From Amborella trichopoda (Eukaryota > Streptophyta > Magnoliopsida > Amborellales > Amborellaceae): a stretch of 64,000 bases of DNA. The position numbers and the translations under genes were made by a program. Location of the stretch: positions 1,802,596 to 1,866,595 of the forward strand of contig NW_006498220.1 of assembly GCF_000471905.2 (NCBI RefSeq). The letters are read 5' to 3'. Below are positions 1-12,269 of this stretch, piece after piece. The notes below the pieces were generated by a model. It did no database searches. It was given only the letters and a program-made list of their open reading frames with translations, and was not told where the DNA came from. The first letter of the stretch is position 1. The number at the start of each line of letters is the position of its first letter.

Positions 1-68
<68 letters not shown>

Positions 69-81
69 GATGATGATGATA

Positions 82-124
<43 letters not shown>

Positions 125-232
125 CGACGACGATGATGACGACGACGACGATGGTGTTGATGATGACGACGACGATGATGACGGCGACGATGATGATGAT
201 GATGATGATAATAATAATAATAATAATCATAT

Positions 233-263
<31 letters not shown>

Positions 264-380
264 GTTAATGATAATGATAATGATAATGATAATGATAATG
301 ATAATGATGATAAAGATAATGATAATGATAATGATAATGATTATGATAATGATATTGATATTGATAATGATTATGATAAT
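1..380 (+). repeat. (GAT)n and (GATAAT)n microsatellite inside the viral ORF
   Basis: Bases 1-205 are almost pure GAT with some GAC/GAA variants; about 205-380 are GAT/AAT alternations. In the viral frame this reads as poly-Asp, then Asp-Asn repeats, just before the capsid. The matching place in copy 2 (about 7680-7765) has no such expansion. An acidic stretch next to the capsid is known in caulimovirids, so a short acidic segment may have grown by slippage after integration. The left end is open at the window edge, so full length is unknown. Confidence 0.9.
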
Positions 381-384
381 GAAT

Positions 385-2640
385 TTCGTATACCTGAATA
401 CAAGCCCATTGAACCTAGTTCTTCAAATAATCCGCCATTCTCCGACTTAGACTTCGACGTTTTAACCCTACAAACATTAGAAAAGGTAGATTATGAATTT
501 TTAAGAAATGACTACTTATCATATCATAATACTGAAATCAAGAATTGGTACTTCAAAGAATTCCCACAAAATCTAATAGATATAATTCATAGAAAATACA
601 AAAGGTTTCTAAAGAAAAATAAGCAAACTATAGGTTTCTTTGATTGGTTAGTTGAAACCCTTAAAGAAAACGATGTAATAATTCCCGATTTCAAAATAAA
701 TACTATAGAATCCCAACACCAGGTATTTCCTATAAATGAAGGAGAAAATATTACTAGTATTCATACCCCAGAGAAAGACTCTGCTAATTAAGGGAATTTC
801 TAAAGAAAAATCTGAACCAAGGGTACCACCTTATAAACTAGCACCCAGTGAACATATGCATAAAATAGAATTACTACAACACATATTAGAACAAAATAAT
901 TATACCAATCATTACATAAAATCCATAGGAAAGCAAACAACTAGAATAGAAAATATAATACGACTGCCTCAGGAAAAAATAGAAGAAAAAAAGAAAGCAG
1001 TCTTATTTAAACCCCCTCCGGAAATAAATAAGAATAGATTTACCTTACAAGATAAGTCAGAAAATAAAAAACTAATAGACCAGTTAGTTTCAAAACTATC
1101 TCACTTAGAAATAAAAGGCAAAAAGGAAAAGGAATTCTTTTAGAATCTGAAGCCTTGACTCTTCAAAAAGAAGAAGAAAACCTAATAATTAATAATACTA
1201 TAGAGAATATGGAAAATGCTTTTAAAGAAACTCTAAACCTTAATAGAATAGATTATGGTAAAAGATGGGTGCCTACTGCCCAGGCCAGAATGTACCATAC
1301 AAGGCCTACTCCAGTAGACATACAATTTAAAGAAGATCTTATATCCCATACAGTATCATATTCTGGTAGAACTATAGTTAATTGGAATATTGATGGTATG
1401 TCTGACCATCAAATATTTGTTATAATGAAGCACATGACTATGTATGCTTCAACATGCAAAATAGCTGGAAATCATGATCAGGAGGTAGCAAAATCCATTG
1501 TCTGCGGTTTTACAAGATGGCTTCGAGGCTGGTGGGACTTTCATATGAAGGAAATATCAAAAAATCAAATACTCAATGCTACAAGACACTGGATTGTTAA
1601 AAATGAACAAAATCAAGACATACCTTATAGCGAAAGTGACGTTGTTAATACCCTTATCTATACGATAACTCTACACTTTGTAGGGAGATCTGCGGTCAAA
1701 TTTGAAGCTAGATTTGAAGATCTGCAGCCAAATTTAAGATGTCCTACTTTAAGACACTATAAGTGGTACAAAGATGTATTTTTCTCTCGATTACTCACTC
1801 TAGAAGATAGTTGTACCGACCATTGAAAAGAAAAATTTATAGTCGGCCTACCCCATTTCTTTGCAGAAAAGGTTCGTACCCGGATCAAAAATAAAAATGG
1901 CGGAGTCATATCATATTCTTCTTATACCCTAGTAGAATGTTCTGCTGAAATTTGTGTAGAAGGACTTGCCCTATGCACAGATTTGAAACTCAAAAGACAA
2001 TTAGATAAACATAAAATGACAGGGAAAAAGGAATTAGGAGACTTTTGCGAGCAATTTGGATACATTATTAATACTTCCCCAAATAAAATCTATTACAAGA
2101 TAAAAATACACAAAAACCCTAAATGGGAGCAAAAGAATAAAGGGATAAGAACTCACAAAGAAAAATTTAGAAAAACATTCTCCTCTAAAAATAAAAAGAC
2201 CAAAAGAAAATTACCAGTTTGTTATAAATGTAGTAAAATAGGTCAGTACAAAAATAACTGTAAAGTTAAAAAACAAATAAATGCTATCATATTAGATAAA
2301 GAATTAAGAAATCGGATATATAATATTATTCAAATAAAAGAAGACTCGTCAGAGTCATCCTGGACAAACAATACTGAGCTTAGAGCTCAAATAAATAGTG
2401 ATGAAATCCTAATATGGAGTAGTTCAGAATATAGTTCAGATGACAGTACTAATACTGATAAAAGCATGCAAGAATGCTTTTGCAATACTCTTACTAATGA
2501 AGAAAACTTAATATTAGATTTAATAGATAAAATATCTGACCCCGATGAAAAACGAGAAATAATATCTCAATACATAAAAATAACTAAGTCCAAGAATAAG
2601 CTTACTTCTTTAATAAAAACACCAGATGATTATAGCTTTT
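385..2640 (+). pseudogene. Caulimovirid capsid (coat protein) region, copy 1
   Basis: Corresponds to the capsid part of the viral polyprotein. It begins with a Pro/Ser-rich segment (PEYKPIEPSSSNNPPF) after the acidic tract. A capsid core with WNIDGMSDHQI and GFTRWLRGWWDFHM follows at about 1380-1550; Trp-rich motifs of this kind mark caulimovirid coat proteins. A Lys-rich stretch and a zinc-knuckle-like cluster (CYKCSKIGQYKNNC) lie at 2220-2261. The C-terminal part is acidic and Ser-rich. The zinc knuckle would bind viral RNA during packaging. The region is broken. Confidence 0.8.
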
Positions 2641-2929
2641 AAGAGATACTTTAGTGAATAAATAAAAGGGAAACTAGTCAAAGAGAACCTACTATACCAG
2701 AATTAAAGCAAGAGATTAATGAGGTAAAGGCAGAGGTTAGACAACTCAAAAATAGAATTAGAATATTAGAACTCACTACTGAATTCTCTGAAAATTTTTC
2801 AAAAGAAGATGAATTTGAATTTGATAAATTAGTAAGACAAAATAAACCCTATATAATAAGTGAAGAACCTGAATCCTCTGAAAAAACGGAGAATATTACT
2901 TTAAATCATATAAATAAGGTCATTACGCA

Positions 2930-3370
2930 AAAATGGTTTACATTAGTAAAAAGTATTGTAAACGATGACTACAGTTTTCAATCTTTCGCCTTAATCGATT
3001 CAGGTGCAGACTTAAACTGTATCAATGAAGGATTAGTTCATAGTAAATACTTTGATAAAACTACTCAAAGACTTAATACAGCTGATGGTAGTTGACTTAT
3101 TATTAATTATAAATTATCTAAAGTTGTTGTTGTTAATAATGGACATTGTTTTCCAACACCTTTCATTATGCTTAAAGGATTAAGTCAATCAGTAATTTTA
3201 GGAACTTCATTTCTGAGTACACTTTATCCATTAACAATAGACAATACTGGAATAGAATCATATATAGCTGGACATAAAGTTAAATTTGAATTTATTGATA
3301 AACCAAAAATAAAAGCGATTAATAATACGAAAAAAAAAATAGAAAATAAAGAAAGATTTTTATGTTCTTT
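2930..3370 (+). pseudogene. Caulimovirid aspartic protease region, copy 1
   Basis: Retropepsin-type protease that would cleave the viral polyprotein. The active-site motif LIDSGADLNC is at about 2993-3022, followed by the flap-side segment and a hydrophobic ILGTSFLSTLYPL stretch at about 3198-3236. It lies between the capsid zinc knuckle and the reverse transcriptase, as usual in this family. Part of a broken polyprotein. Confidence 0.75.
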
Positions 3371-3380
3371 AAAAATATAA

Positions 3381-4260
3381 GTGAAATATAAACTAATAGA
3401 AGAACAGTTAGTGCTTCCAGAAAATAAACAAAAAATTGAAAATCTTAGAAGCCAGATAGAAAAAGAAGTTTGTAATGATTTACCTAACGCTTTTTGGGAA
3501 AGGAAAAAACATATGGTCAGTCTACCATATGAAGAAGGATTTGATGAAAGCAAAATACCTACAAAGGCAAGGCTTATTCAAATGAATGCCAAACTTCTCG
3601 AAATCTGTAAAAAAGAAATAAATGAATTTTTAATTAAAGGATTAATCAGAAAAAGTGCATCTCCATGGTGCTACGCTGCATTCTATGTAAATAACGCAGC
3701 AGAAAAGGAACGAGGAGTTCTAAGGCTTGTAATTAATTATGAACCTTTAAATAAAGTTCTTAAATGGATAAGATATCTTATACCAAATAAAAAGGACTTA
3801 CTCAATAGATTAGTAAATGCATGTATTTTTTTTAAATTTGACTTAAAATCTGGCTACTGGCAAATCCAGATTAATGAAAAAGATAAATATAAAACTACTT
3901 TTAAAGTGCCTTTTGACCAATATGAATGCAATATTATACCCTTTGGACTAAAAAATGCCTCTTCCAAATTTCAAAAACTAATGAATGAGGTTTTTAACCC
4001 ATATATTAAATTTATGCTTGTCTATATTTATGATGTGTTAATTTTTTCAGAAGACGAGCAACAGCACTTTAAACACCTTAATATTTTTCTAAATGCCATC
4101 AAGAATGCAGATTTGGTAGTATCTGCTAGAAAAATAAATTTATGCCATACTAAAATTAGATTTCTTGGCCATAATATTTATCAAGGAACTATAGTTCCAA
4201 TTGATAGAGCGATCCAATTCGCTGATAAATTTCCTGATATAATCCTTAATAAAAATTGAA
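3381..4260 (+). pseudogene. Caulimovirid reverse transcriptase region, copy 1
   Basis: Reverse transcriptase of a plant pararetrovirus. Visible family blocks: an entry segment ending SPWCYAAFYVNN, LVINYEPLNKVLKWIRY, FDLKSGYWQIQI, PFGLKNA, the catalytic-loop region followed by LIFSED and QHFKHL, and FLGHNI. AAFYVN followed by NYKPLNK-type residues is typical of Caulimoviridae rather than Ty3/gypsy elements. This is the strongest single family marker in the copy. Fossil, broken. Confidence 0.88.
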
Positions 4261-4374
4261 TTACAAAGATTTTTAAGATGCTTAAACTTTATTGCCGATT
4301 TCTAGAAAGACCTAGCACTTGATGCTAAACTTTTATATAATAGATTACGAAAAAATCCTCTTAAGTGGACGTAG

Positions 4375-4860
4375 GAAGATACATTGGCAGATCATAAGCA
4401 GAAAAGCAAAGTAAAAGAATTACCTTGCTTAGCTTTATCATATCCAAATGCCTTTAAAATAATTGAATGTGATGCCTCCGAACTTGGATTAGGAGGAATC
4501 TTAAAACAAAAGATAAATAATCAGGAACAATTAGTTCGTTTTACCTCTAAAGCTTGGAACCCTACTCAGCAAAACTATTCAAGTCAAAAAGGAAATCCTT
4601 GCAATAGTTCATTGTGTAATAAAGTTCCAAAGTGATATACTTAATACAACATTTTTAATAAGAACTGATTGCAAAGCAGCTCGTGATGGTCTTCTTAAAG
4701 ATGTTCAAAACCATGTCTCTATACAAATTTTTGCCCGCTGGCAAGCTATTCAATCCTCTTTCGATTTTACTAATGAACACTTAAAAGGATCTATTAATCA
4801 CCTGCCTGACTTTTTGCCTCGTGAATTTTTTCTGGGGGGGCCAAGAGCAGCCAACTACTG
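4375..4860 (+). pseudogene. Caulimovirid RNase H region, copy 1
   Basis: RNase H domain following the reverse transcriptase. The motif ECDASELGLGGIL is at about 4465-4503, followed by FTSKAWNPTQQNYS. The end of the domain is near 4800 (LPDFLPREF-like residues), where the long viral ORF would finish. Fossil, broken. Confidence 0.78.
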
Positions 4861-4954
4861 ACCAAGAGCAAACCATACATACTAATACAAATATGAATAT
4901 AATTAGATAAAAGGGCAAAGCCCGTAAAGATATAGTACCATCCTCTTCTGATGG

Positions 4955-5990
4955 ATCACCATTGGCTCAATATCCATCATTATCACCGTCCAGTCCTTAC
5001 CCTGAATATTCAAGCCAACCTAGATATTCCCAAACTCCAGTTTTCATTCAGTCACCCATTCCTAAAAAAATGTCCTCTACAGGAAAATCCCAGTTTGAGG
5101 AAACTGCCTTCTTAATAGACTCCATAATAGAATGTGAACATGCTATGCTTCACCCAAATAAAGTAGCCAACCTACACTTGCATAAAAACCTCGATCCCAC
5201 TAACGGGAATAAAACTCGCCAATGGTATGAGGCTGTATTACTAGAAACAAGCTCTATCTCTATGGTTCATTATTACCATAAAAATACAAATATAGTGGCA
5301 TATTCCAAAATGCAAATTAGAAAAAATATTATCATATGATGACTGGGGATCAGACCCTTCTCGAGGAAAGAAACTCCAGGCACAAGAAATTTATAATAAA
5401 TATTTTCAATATGCAGAATACATCGATGCCTGGTATAAGATATTTGCCGTACTAAACCTCAATAATTCTCATACATAGTTTCTGCAGTTCAAAATGCCAA
5501 TTACTGAAATATTCCCAAATTGGTTTCGTAACTGGTTCATGATTTGGGGATCTGGATCCCAAATCTTATCAGAAAACTTGCAAGTATCTCAAGCAAGGTT
5601 TGTTGAAAATAATGGGAAAGATCCCAACAGAGATTACCATTTGTATTTCACGGCTATCTACCAGATACCATGGATTATGAAATGGAAATATGAAATAACT
5701 GAAAATACTACAAATAATTTCGAATATATTCCTCGATTGGGAAAGAAAATTTTTATCAAATGGTCGGATGTGTTAAAAAATGATAGTCTGAACACAGACA
5801 AAATAATATTACAGAAAATACCTGTACCATCCTCATCAGGAAATGAAAACCGATATAATCTCTCCGAATATATTCGACAAATGAAAAAACGCAACCCTCA
5901 AGCAACCAAAGAAGAGTTAGAAAAGCAACTCTGACAAATCTTTGAAGAAGAAGCCGAAAAAGAATCTTCTGAACAAAATTAGATATAGAA
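4955..5990 (+). pseudogene. Downstream viral ORF of unknown function, copy 1
   Basis: A separate coding region after RNase H, with Pro/Ser-rich start (QYPSLSPSSPYPEYSSQP) and a Trp-rich middle (IFPNWFRNWFMIW at about 5506-5544). It ends in a charged segment with many Glu/Lys. The same product is found in copy 2 at 12270-13130, so it is a real part of the virus. Florendoviruses are known to have a second ORF of unknown role after the polyprotein; assignment to it is by position. I do not recognise a catalytic motif. Broken. Confidence 0.65.
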
Positions 5991-6122
5991 GATGAACGAC
6001 AAAATACTGAAGAATACGAAAGCCAAGACATGTTCGAGTTTTCTCAGAAACTCGAGTAGCCCCAAGACCCAAAAAAGGCCCAAAATAAAAAAAAAATATT
6101 GCTACTTACCAGCCACAATAGA

Positions 6123-6220
6123 GATTCTCCACCTGTCCCGACAGCTACAATAAAAGATTCTCCACCTGTTCCGACAGCTGCAGTAGAGATTCTCCATCTG
6201 CTTCGCTTCAGTCCATATGG
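6123..6220 (+). repeat. 33-bp tandem repeat, about 3 copies
   Basis: Units starting GATTCTCCACCTG at 6123, 6156 and 6188 (spacing 33 and 32). Each contains CCGACAGCT. The block lies in the viral intergenic region and passes directly into the 32-bp repeat. Confidence 0.8.
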
Positions 6221-6221
6221 G

Positions 6222-6349
6222 TTTCGCTCCACCGACGCTCCGGTCCAAAAAGGTTTCACTCCACCGACGCTCCATTCCAAAAAGGTTTCGCTCCATCGAC
6301 GCTCCAGTCCAAAAAGGTTCCGCTCCACGGACGCCTTTGTCCAAACCCG
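6222..6349 (+). repeat. 32-bp tandem repeat, 4 copies
   Basis: Units beginning TTTCGCTCCACCGACGCTCC at 6222, 6254, 6286 and 6318, each closing with GTCCAAAAAGG or a close variant. Period is exactly 32. GC-rich compared with the AT-rich viral body. Confidence 0.85.
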
Positions 6350-6903
6350 GTCTGCCACCTACTATCAGCACTCTATCCAGCCCGACTTCTATGTAAGGAG
6401 AAGAAGTTGAAGAAGGAAGGCATCGAAAAAAACCGAGGGAGACTTCTGAGAGATCTCTCCACTCTCAGATCTTCTCTTCGCCGTATTTTCTACTCTTAGC
6501 TCTTTTCTTCCATATACTCTTTTGAAATTTGCCTAAGCTACTACAAGCTACTAGAGAAAGTTTGCTTCCTCCTAAATACTAAGTTGTATTTTACGAGTAA
6601 CCTCTATCCGAATTCCGTTATTCTTTGTATCATATTTCTATGTGTGACTGTAATTATAATTCCCTTCCTTCATACTGTCCTGATGAATGGAAGCTGTTTA
6701 CCAGTTTTTGCATCTGTCATATGTAAGTTTGTATTTCTGTACGTCTGCCATATGTAAGTTTGAATTTCTGTAAATTCCTGTTAATATGCAAATAAAGTTA
6801 ATTTTCTGTATTAAATTGCGTGCTACGGTTTATACCAGTTGGATTATCATAGATATAGCTCCACTTTCTGATATTATAATCATACTCTCTTTACTATATT
6901 ATT

Positions 6904-7670
6904 TTGGAATCATTAGTAGGATTTTATATAGTTAATAAAAGACTAAAAAAGGGATACAAAGATAGGTTAGGTTATGCTATAAAAATTGTTGAACAAAGTT
7001 TATCTGTTCATAGCGAACAAGAGAATTTCCAATTGTTGTCAGAGAAAATAATTCAATCTCATATCAACAAGGAATATAAATATCTGCATATAGGACTAAT
7101 ACAGATAGCTATAAAGCCGCTTACAAGGCTAGGGTTAAACAATTATGTACTTTTATGTCTAAGAGATAATAGGCATAATCAATTTTCTAATTTACTACTA
7201 GAAATAGTAGAATCAAGCCTGTGTAGTAGACCAGTTTATTTTAACTGTTTTCCGAACCATTTAGTATCTTTAAGTGATCCTAATATTCTTAACATACTAA
7301 CTCAAGACCTGAAAACCCAAGGATTCGATATGAACCCAGGATCTCAAAATCTAGCCTTAATATATAGAATTTGCTACAAAGGAATGAAAACTTTAGACCC
7401 GAACGTGTTACATATTGATACTAAAGGAAACAAAGTATTTTTCCAAACCAATATAGAAATGTCAAACACTATTATACCAAAATCAATATATTGGTCCCAA
7501 GTGGTATTACCTAAAACATGGTCTATTCAAAATGAAAATCAGAAATATAGAGTCCCTATTAATAAAAACCTTGAGCTGATTATCGAACATCCTGATGGAG
7601 AAATAGAATTAAGATTTAGTAATAACAGAAGAATAAAAAAAAAAAAATTAAAGATGATACAACTGTAAAA
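6904..7670 (+). pseudogene. Caulimovirid movement protein (30K superfamily) region, copy 2
   Basis: Cell-to-cell movement protein of the 30K superfamily, which lines plasmodesmata. Visible: IGLIQIAIKPLTRLG at about 7090-7135, LLCLRDNRHNQF, and SRPVYFNCFPNHLVSLSD at about 7222-7275; these blocks are conserved in petuvirus and florendovirus movement domains. The segment ends in a Lys-rich stretch just before the capsid. The true N-terminus is uncertain because no good ATG opens the reading frame. Confidence 0.8.
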
Positions 7671-7754
7671 CCAATTAAGAAAAATACTATATCAGCTAGA
7701 AATTCTACCTCTTCGATAAAAGAAGAACCATAATTCAAGGATTAGTACGAACCA

Positions 7755-9960
7755 GAAGTAATATTCATATACCTGACTACAAGCCATTGAACCTAGTTCT
7801 TCAAATAATCCGCCTTTCTCCGAGTTCGACTTCGACGTTTTAACCCTACAAACACTAGAAAAGGTAGATTATGAGTTTTTAAGAAATGACTACTTATCAT
7901 ATCATAATACTAAAATCAGGAATTGGTACTTAAAAAAATTCCCAAAAAATCTAATAGATATAATTCATAGAAAATACAAAAGGTTTCTAAAGAAAAATAG
8001 GCAAACTATAGGTTTCTTTGATTGGTTAGTTGAAACCCTTAAAGAAAAGGACGTAATAATTCCCGATTTCAAAATAAATACTATAGAATCCCAACAGCAG
8101 GTATTTCCTACAAATGAAGGAGAAAATATTACTAGTATTCATACCCCAGAGAAAGGCTCTGCTAATTAAAGGAGTTTCTAAAGAAAAATCTGAAGCAAGG
8201 GCAATAGCTTACAAACTAGCACCCAGTGAAAAAATGCATAAAATAGAATTACTTCCACACATAATAGAACAAAATAATTATACCAATCATTACATAAAAT
8301 CCATAGGAAAGCAAACAACTAGGATAGAAAATATAATAAGACAGCCTCTAGAAAAAATAGAAGAAAAAAAGAAAGCAGTCTTATTTAAACCCCCTCTTGA
8401 AATAAATAAGAATAGATTTACCTTACAAGATAAGTCAGAAAATAAAGAACTAATAGACCAGTTAGTTTCAAAACTATCTCACTTAGAAATAAAAGGCAAA
8501 AAGGAAAAGGAATTCTTTTAGAATCTGAAGCCTTGACTCTTCAAAAAGAAGAAGAAAACCCAATCATTAATAATACTATAAAGAATATGGAAAATGCTTA
8601 TAAAGAAACTCTAAACCTTAATAGAATAGATTATGGTAAAAGATGGGTGCCTACTGCCCAGGCCAGAATGTACTATACAAGGCCTACTCCAGTAGACATA
8701 CAATTTGAAGAAGATCTTATATCCCATACAGTATCATATTCTGGTAGAACTATAGTTAATTGGAATATTGATGGTATGTCTAACCATCAAATATTGGATA
8801 CAATGAAGCACGTGACTATGTATTCTTCAGCATGCAAAATAGCAGGAAATCATGATCAGGAGGTAGCCAAAGTCATTGTCTGTGGTTTTACAGGATGGCT
8901 TCGAGGCTGGTGGGACTTTCATATGAATGGAATATCAAAAAATCAAATACTCAATGCTACAAGACAATGGATTGTTAAAAATGAATAAAATCAAGACATA
9001 CCTTACAGCGAAAGTATTGTTGTTAACACCCTTATCTATATGATAACTCTACACTTTGTAGGGAGTACTTCACTTCTCAAAGCTAGATCTGAAGCTCTGC
9101 TGTCAAATTTAAGATGTCCCACCTTATCACACTACAAGTAGTACAAAGATGCATTTTTCTCTCCATTACTCACTCGAGAAGATAGTAGTGCCGACCATTG
9201 GAAAGAAAAATTTATAGCCGGCCTACCCCATTTGTTTGCAGAAAAGGTTCATACTCGGATCAAAAATAAAAATGGCGGAGTCATACCATATTCTTCTTAT
9301 ACCCTAGGAGAACTTTCTGTTGAAATTTGTTTACACAGATTTAAAACTCAAAAGACAATTAGATAAACATAAAAAGAATTAGGAGACTTTTGCGAGCAAT
9401 TTGGATACAGTATTAATACTTTCCCAAATAAAATCTATAAGAAGAGAAAAATACACAAAAACCCTAAATGGGAGCAAAAGAATAAAGGGAAAAGTACTCA
9501 AAAAGAAAAATTTATAAAAGAATTCTCCCCTAAAAATAAAAAGACCAAAAGAAAATTACCATTTTGTTATAAATGTGGTAAAATAGGTCTCTACAAAAAT
9601 AATTGTAAAGTTAAAAACAAATAAATGCTATCATATTAGATAAAGAATTAAGAAATCTGATATATAATATTATTCAAATAAAAGAAAACTCGTCTGAGTC
9701 ATCCTCGACAGACAATACTGAGCTTATAGCTCAAATAAATAGTGACGAAAATCTAATATCGAGTAGTTCACAAATAGTTCAGATGACAGTACTAGTACTG
9801 ATAAAAGCGTGCCAAAATGCTTTTGCAATACTCTTACTAATGAAGAAAATTTAATATTTGATTTAATGGATAAAATATGTAACCACGATGAAAAACAAGA
9901 AATAATATCTCAATACATAAAAAAAGGCAACGGCTAAAAATTAGCCTGCCCCTTTAATAA
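7755..9960 (+). pseudogene. Caulimovirid capsid region, copy 2
   Basis: Counterpart of the copy 1 capsid: same Pro/Ser-rich entry, WNIDGMSNHQI and GFTGWLRGWWDFHM blocks at about 8760-8930, and a zinc-knuckle cluster near 9562-9605. It lacks the long Asp-rich microsatellite of copy 1. Broken. Confidence 0.78.
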
Positions 9961-10269
9961 AAACACCAAAAGATTATAGCTTTTCTGAAATACTTAAGAG
10001 AATAAGTAAAAGGGAAACTGATCAAAGAGAACCCGCTATACTAGAATTAAAGCAAGTGATTAATGAGGTAAAAGCAGAAGTTAGACAACTCAAAAATAGA
10101 ATTAGAATATTAGAACTAACTTCAAAATTCTCTGAAAATCTTTCAGAAGAAGATGAATAAGAATTTGATAAATTAATAAGAAAAAATAAATCCATTATAA
10201 TTAGTGAAGAACCTGAATCCTCTGAAAAAATAGAGAATATTACTTTAAATCTTATAAATAAGGTCATTA

Positions 10270-10725
10270 TACAAAAATGGTTTACATTAGTAAAAATTAT
10301 TGTAAACGATGACTATAGTTTTCAATCTGTAGCTTTAATCGATTCAGGTGCAGACTTAAACTGTATCAATGAAGGATTAGTTCCTAGTAAATACTTTGAT
10401 AAAACCACTCAAATACTTAATACAGCTGATGGTAGTCGACTTATTATTAATTTTAAATTTTCTAAAACTGATGTTAATGAGGGACATTGTTTTACAACAC
10501 CTTTCAGTATGGTTAAAGGATTAAGTCAATCAGTAATGTTAGGAACTTCATTTCTGAGTATATACTTTATCCATTAACAATAGACATTACTGGAATAGAA
10601 TCATATATAGCTGGACAGAAAGTTAAATTTGAATTTATTGATAAACCAAAAATAAAAGAGACTAATAATATGAAACAAAAAACAGAAAATAAAGAAAGAT
10701 TTTTATGTTCTTTAAAAATAGAAGT
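10270..10725 (+). pseudogene. Caulimovirid aspartic protease region, copy 2
   Basis: Contains the DSGAD active-site block near 10340-10355 and the same flanking residues as copy 1. Lies between capsid and reverse transcriptase regions. Broken. Confidence 0.7.
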
Positions 10726-10729
10726 TAAA

Positions 10730-12226
10730 TATAAAGTAATAGAAGAACAGTTAGTGCTTCCAGAAAATAAATAAAAAGTGAAAATCTTAGAAGCCAGATA
10801 GAAAAAGAAGTTTGTAATGATTTACCTAACGCTTTTGGGAAAGGAAAAAACATATGGTCAGTCTACCATATTAAGAAGGATTTGATGAAAGCAAAATACC
10901 TACAAAGGCAAGGCCTATTCAAATGAATGCCAAACTGCTCGAAATATGTAATAAAGAAATAGATGAGTTATTAAATAAAGGATTAATCAGAAAAATTGCA
11001 ACTCCGTAGAGCTGCGTTGCATTCTATGTAAATAACGCAGCAGAAAAGGAACGAGGAGTTCCAAGGCTTGTAATTAATTATAAACCTTTAAATAAAGTTC
11101 TTAAATGGATAAGATATCCTATACCAAATAAAAATGACCTACTCGATAGATTTGTAAATGCATGTATTTTTTCTAAATTTGACTAAAAATCTGGATACTG
11201 GCAAATCCAGATTACTGAAAAAGATAAATATAAAACAACTTTTAATATGCCTTTTGGCCAATATGAATGGAATGTTATGCTCTTTGGACTAAAAAATGCC
11301 CCTTCCGAATTTCAAAAATAATGAATGAGGTTTTTAACCCATATATTAAATTTATGCTTGTCTGCATTGATGATGTGTTAATTTTTCCAGAAGACCTGCA
11401 ACAGCACTTTAAACACCTTAATACTTTTCTAAATGCCATCAAGAATGCAGGTTTGGTAGTAGGTGGTAGAAAAATAAAATTATGCCAAACTAAAATTAGA
11501 TTTCTTGGCCATAATATTCATCAAGGAACTATAGTTCCAATTGATAGAGCGATCCAATTCGCTGATAAATTTTATGATATAATCCTTTATAAAACTGAAT
11601 TACAAAGATTTTTAGGGTGCTTAAACTATATTGTCGATTTCTACAAAGACCTAGCACTTGATGCTAAACCTTTATATAGTAGATTACAGAAAAATCCTCT
11701 TAAGTGGACGGAGGAACATACATTGGCAGTTCAAAAGCTGAAAAGCAAAGCAAAGGAATTACCTTGCTTAGCTTTATCAGATCCAAATGCCTTTAAATTA
11801 ATTGAATGCGATGCCTCCGAACTTGGATTAGGAGGAATCTTAAAACAAAAGATAAATAATCAGGAGCAATTAGGTCGTTTTACCTCTAAGGCTTGGAACC
11901 CTACTCAACAAAACTATTCAACAGTCAAAAAGAAAATCCTTGCAATAGTTCATTGTGTAACAAAGTTCCAAAGTGATATACTTAATACAATATTTTTAAT
12001 GAGAACATATTGCAAAGTAGCCAGTGATGCTCTTTTTAAAGATGTTCCAAACCTTGTCTCTAAACAAATCTTTACTCGCTGGCAAGCTATTCTATCCTCT
12101 TTCGATTTTACTATTGAACACTTCAAAGGATCTACTAATCACCTTCCTGACTTTTTGACTCGTGAATTTTTGCTGGGGGGACTAAGAGCAACCAACTACC
12201 GACCAAGAGCAAACCATACATACTAA
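10730..12226 (+). pseudogene. Caulimovirid reverse transcriptase and RNase H region, copy 2
   Basis: Reverse transcriptase followed by RNase H. Visible are IDDVLIF with QHFKHL (about 11365-11420), RFLGHNIHQG, a connection segment with LGCLNYIVDFYKDLA, then ECDASELGLGGIL (about 11805-11845) and LPDFLTREF near the end. This is the longest clean stretch of viral coding sequence in the window and the best piece for placing the virus in a tree. Fossil, broken as a whole. Confidence 0.85.
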
Positions 12227-12269
12227 TACAAATATGAATATAAATAGACAAAAGGGCAAAGCCCATATG

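Larger units (their letters stand above)
1..6903 (+). mobile_element. Endogenous caulimovirid, copy 1 (left-truncated by window)
   Basis: Fossil plant pararetrovirus of Caulimoviridae, florendovirus/petuvirus-like. Seen in order: acidic tract, capsid with zinc knuckle, aspartic protease, reverse transcriptase, RNase H, a downstream ORF, then a non-coding region leading into the next copy. The movement-protein end lies outside the window. Landmarks recur in copy 2 about 7.34-7.38 kb later, which fits a 7-8 kb circular viral genome. The separate last ORF favours florendovirus over the single-ORF petuvirus plan; that is inference. The copy is broken, on the order of ten disruptions. Over a 250-base capsid stretch the two copies differ at about one base in twenty by eye, so it is old but not ancient. 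Confidence 0.85.
5991..6903 (+). other. Viral intergenic / promoter-leader region
   Basis: Non-coding stretch between the last ORF of copy 1 and the movement protein of copy 2. It holds two tandem-repeat blocks (6123-6349), CT-rich sequence at 6440-6530, and an AATAAA at 6791-6796 that could be the viral polyadenylation signal. Pararetroviruses keep their promoter, poly(A) signal and tRNA-iMet primer site in this interval. I cannot place the promoter or primer site with confidence. Confidence 0.55.

Noticed and set aside
34-450. Methionine-rich open frame over the GAT tract
   Set aside because: Frame-shifted reading of the microsatellite; the Asp-rich frame is the one that continues into capsid sequence.
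6829-6860. Possible viral tRNA-iMet primer site near TGGATTATCATAG
   Set aside because: Too poor a match to TGGTATCAGAGC to support.
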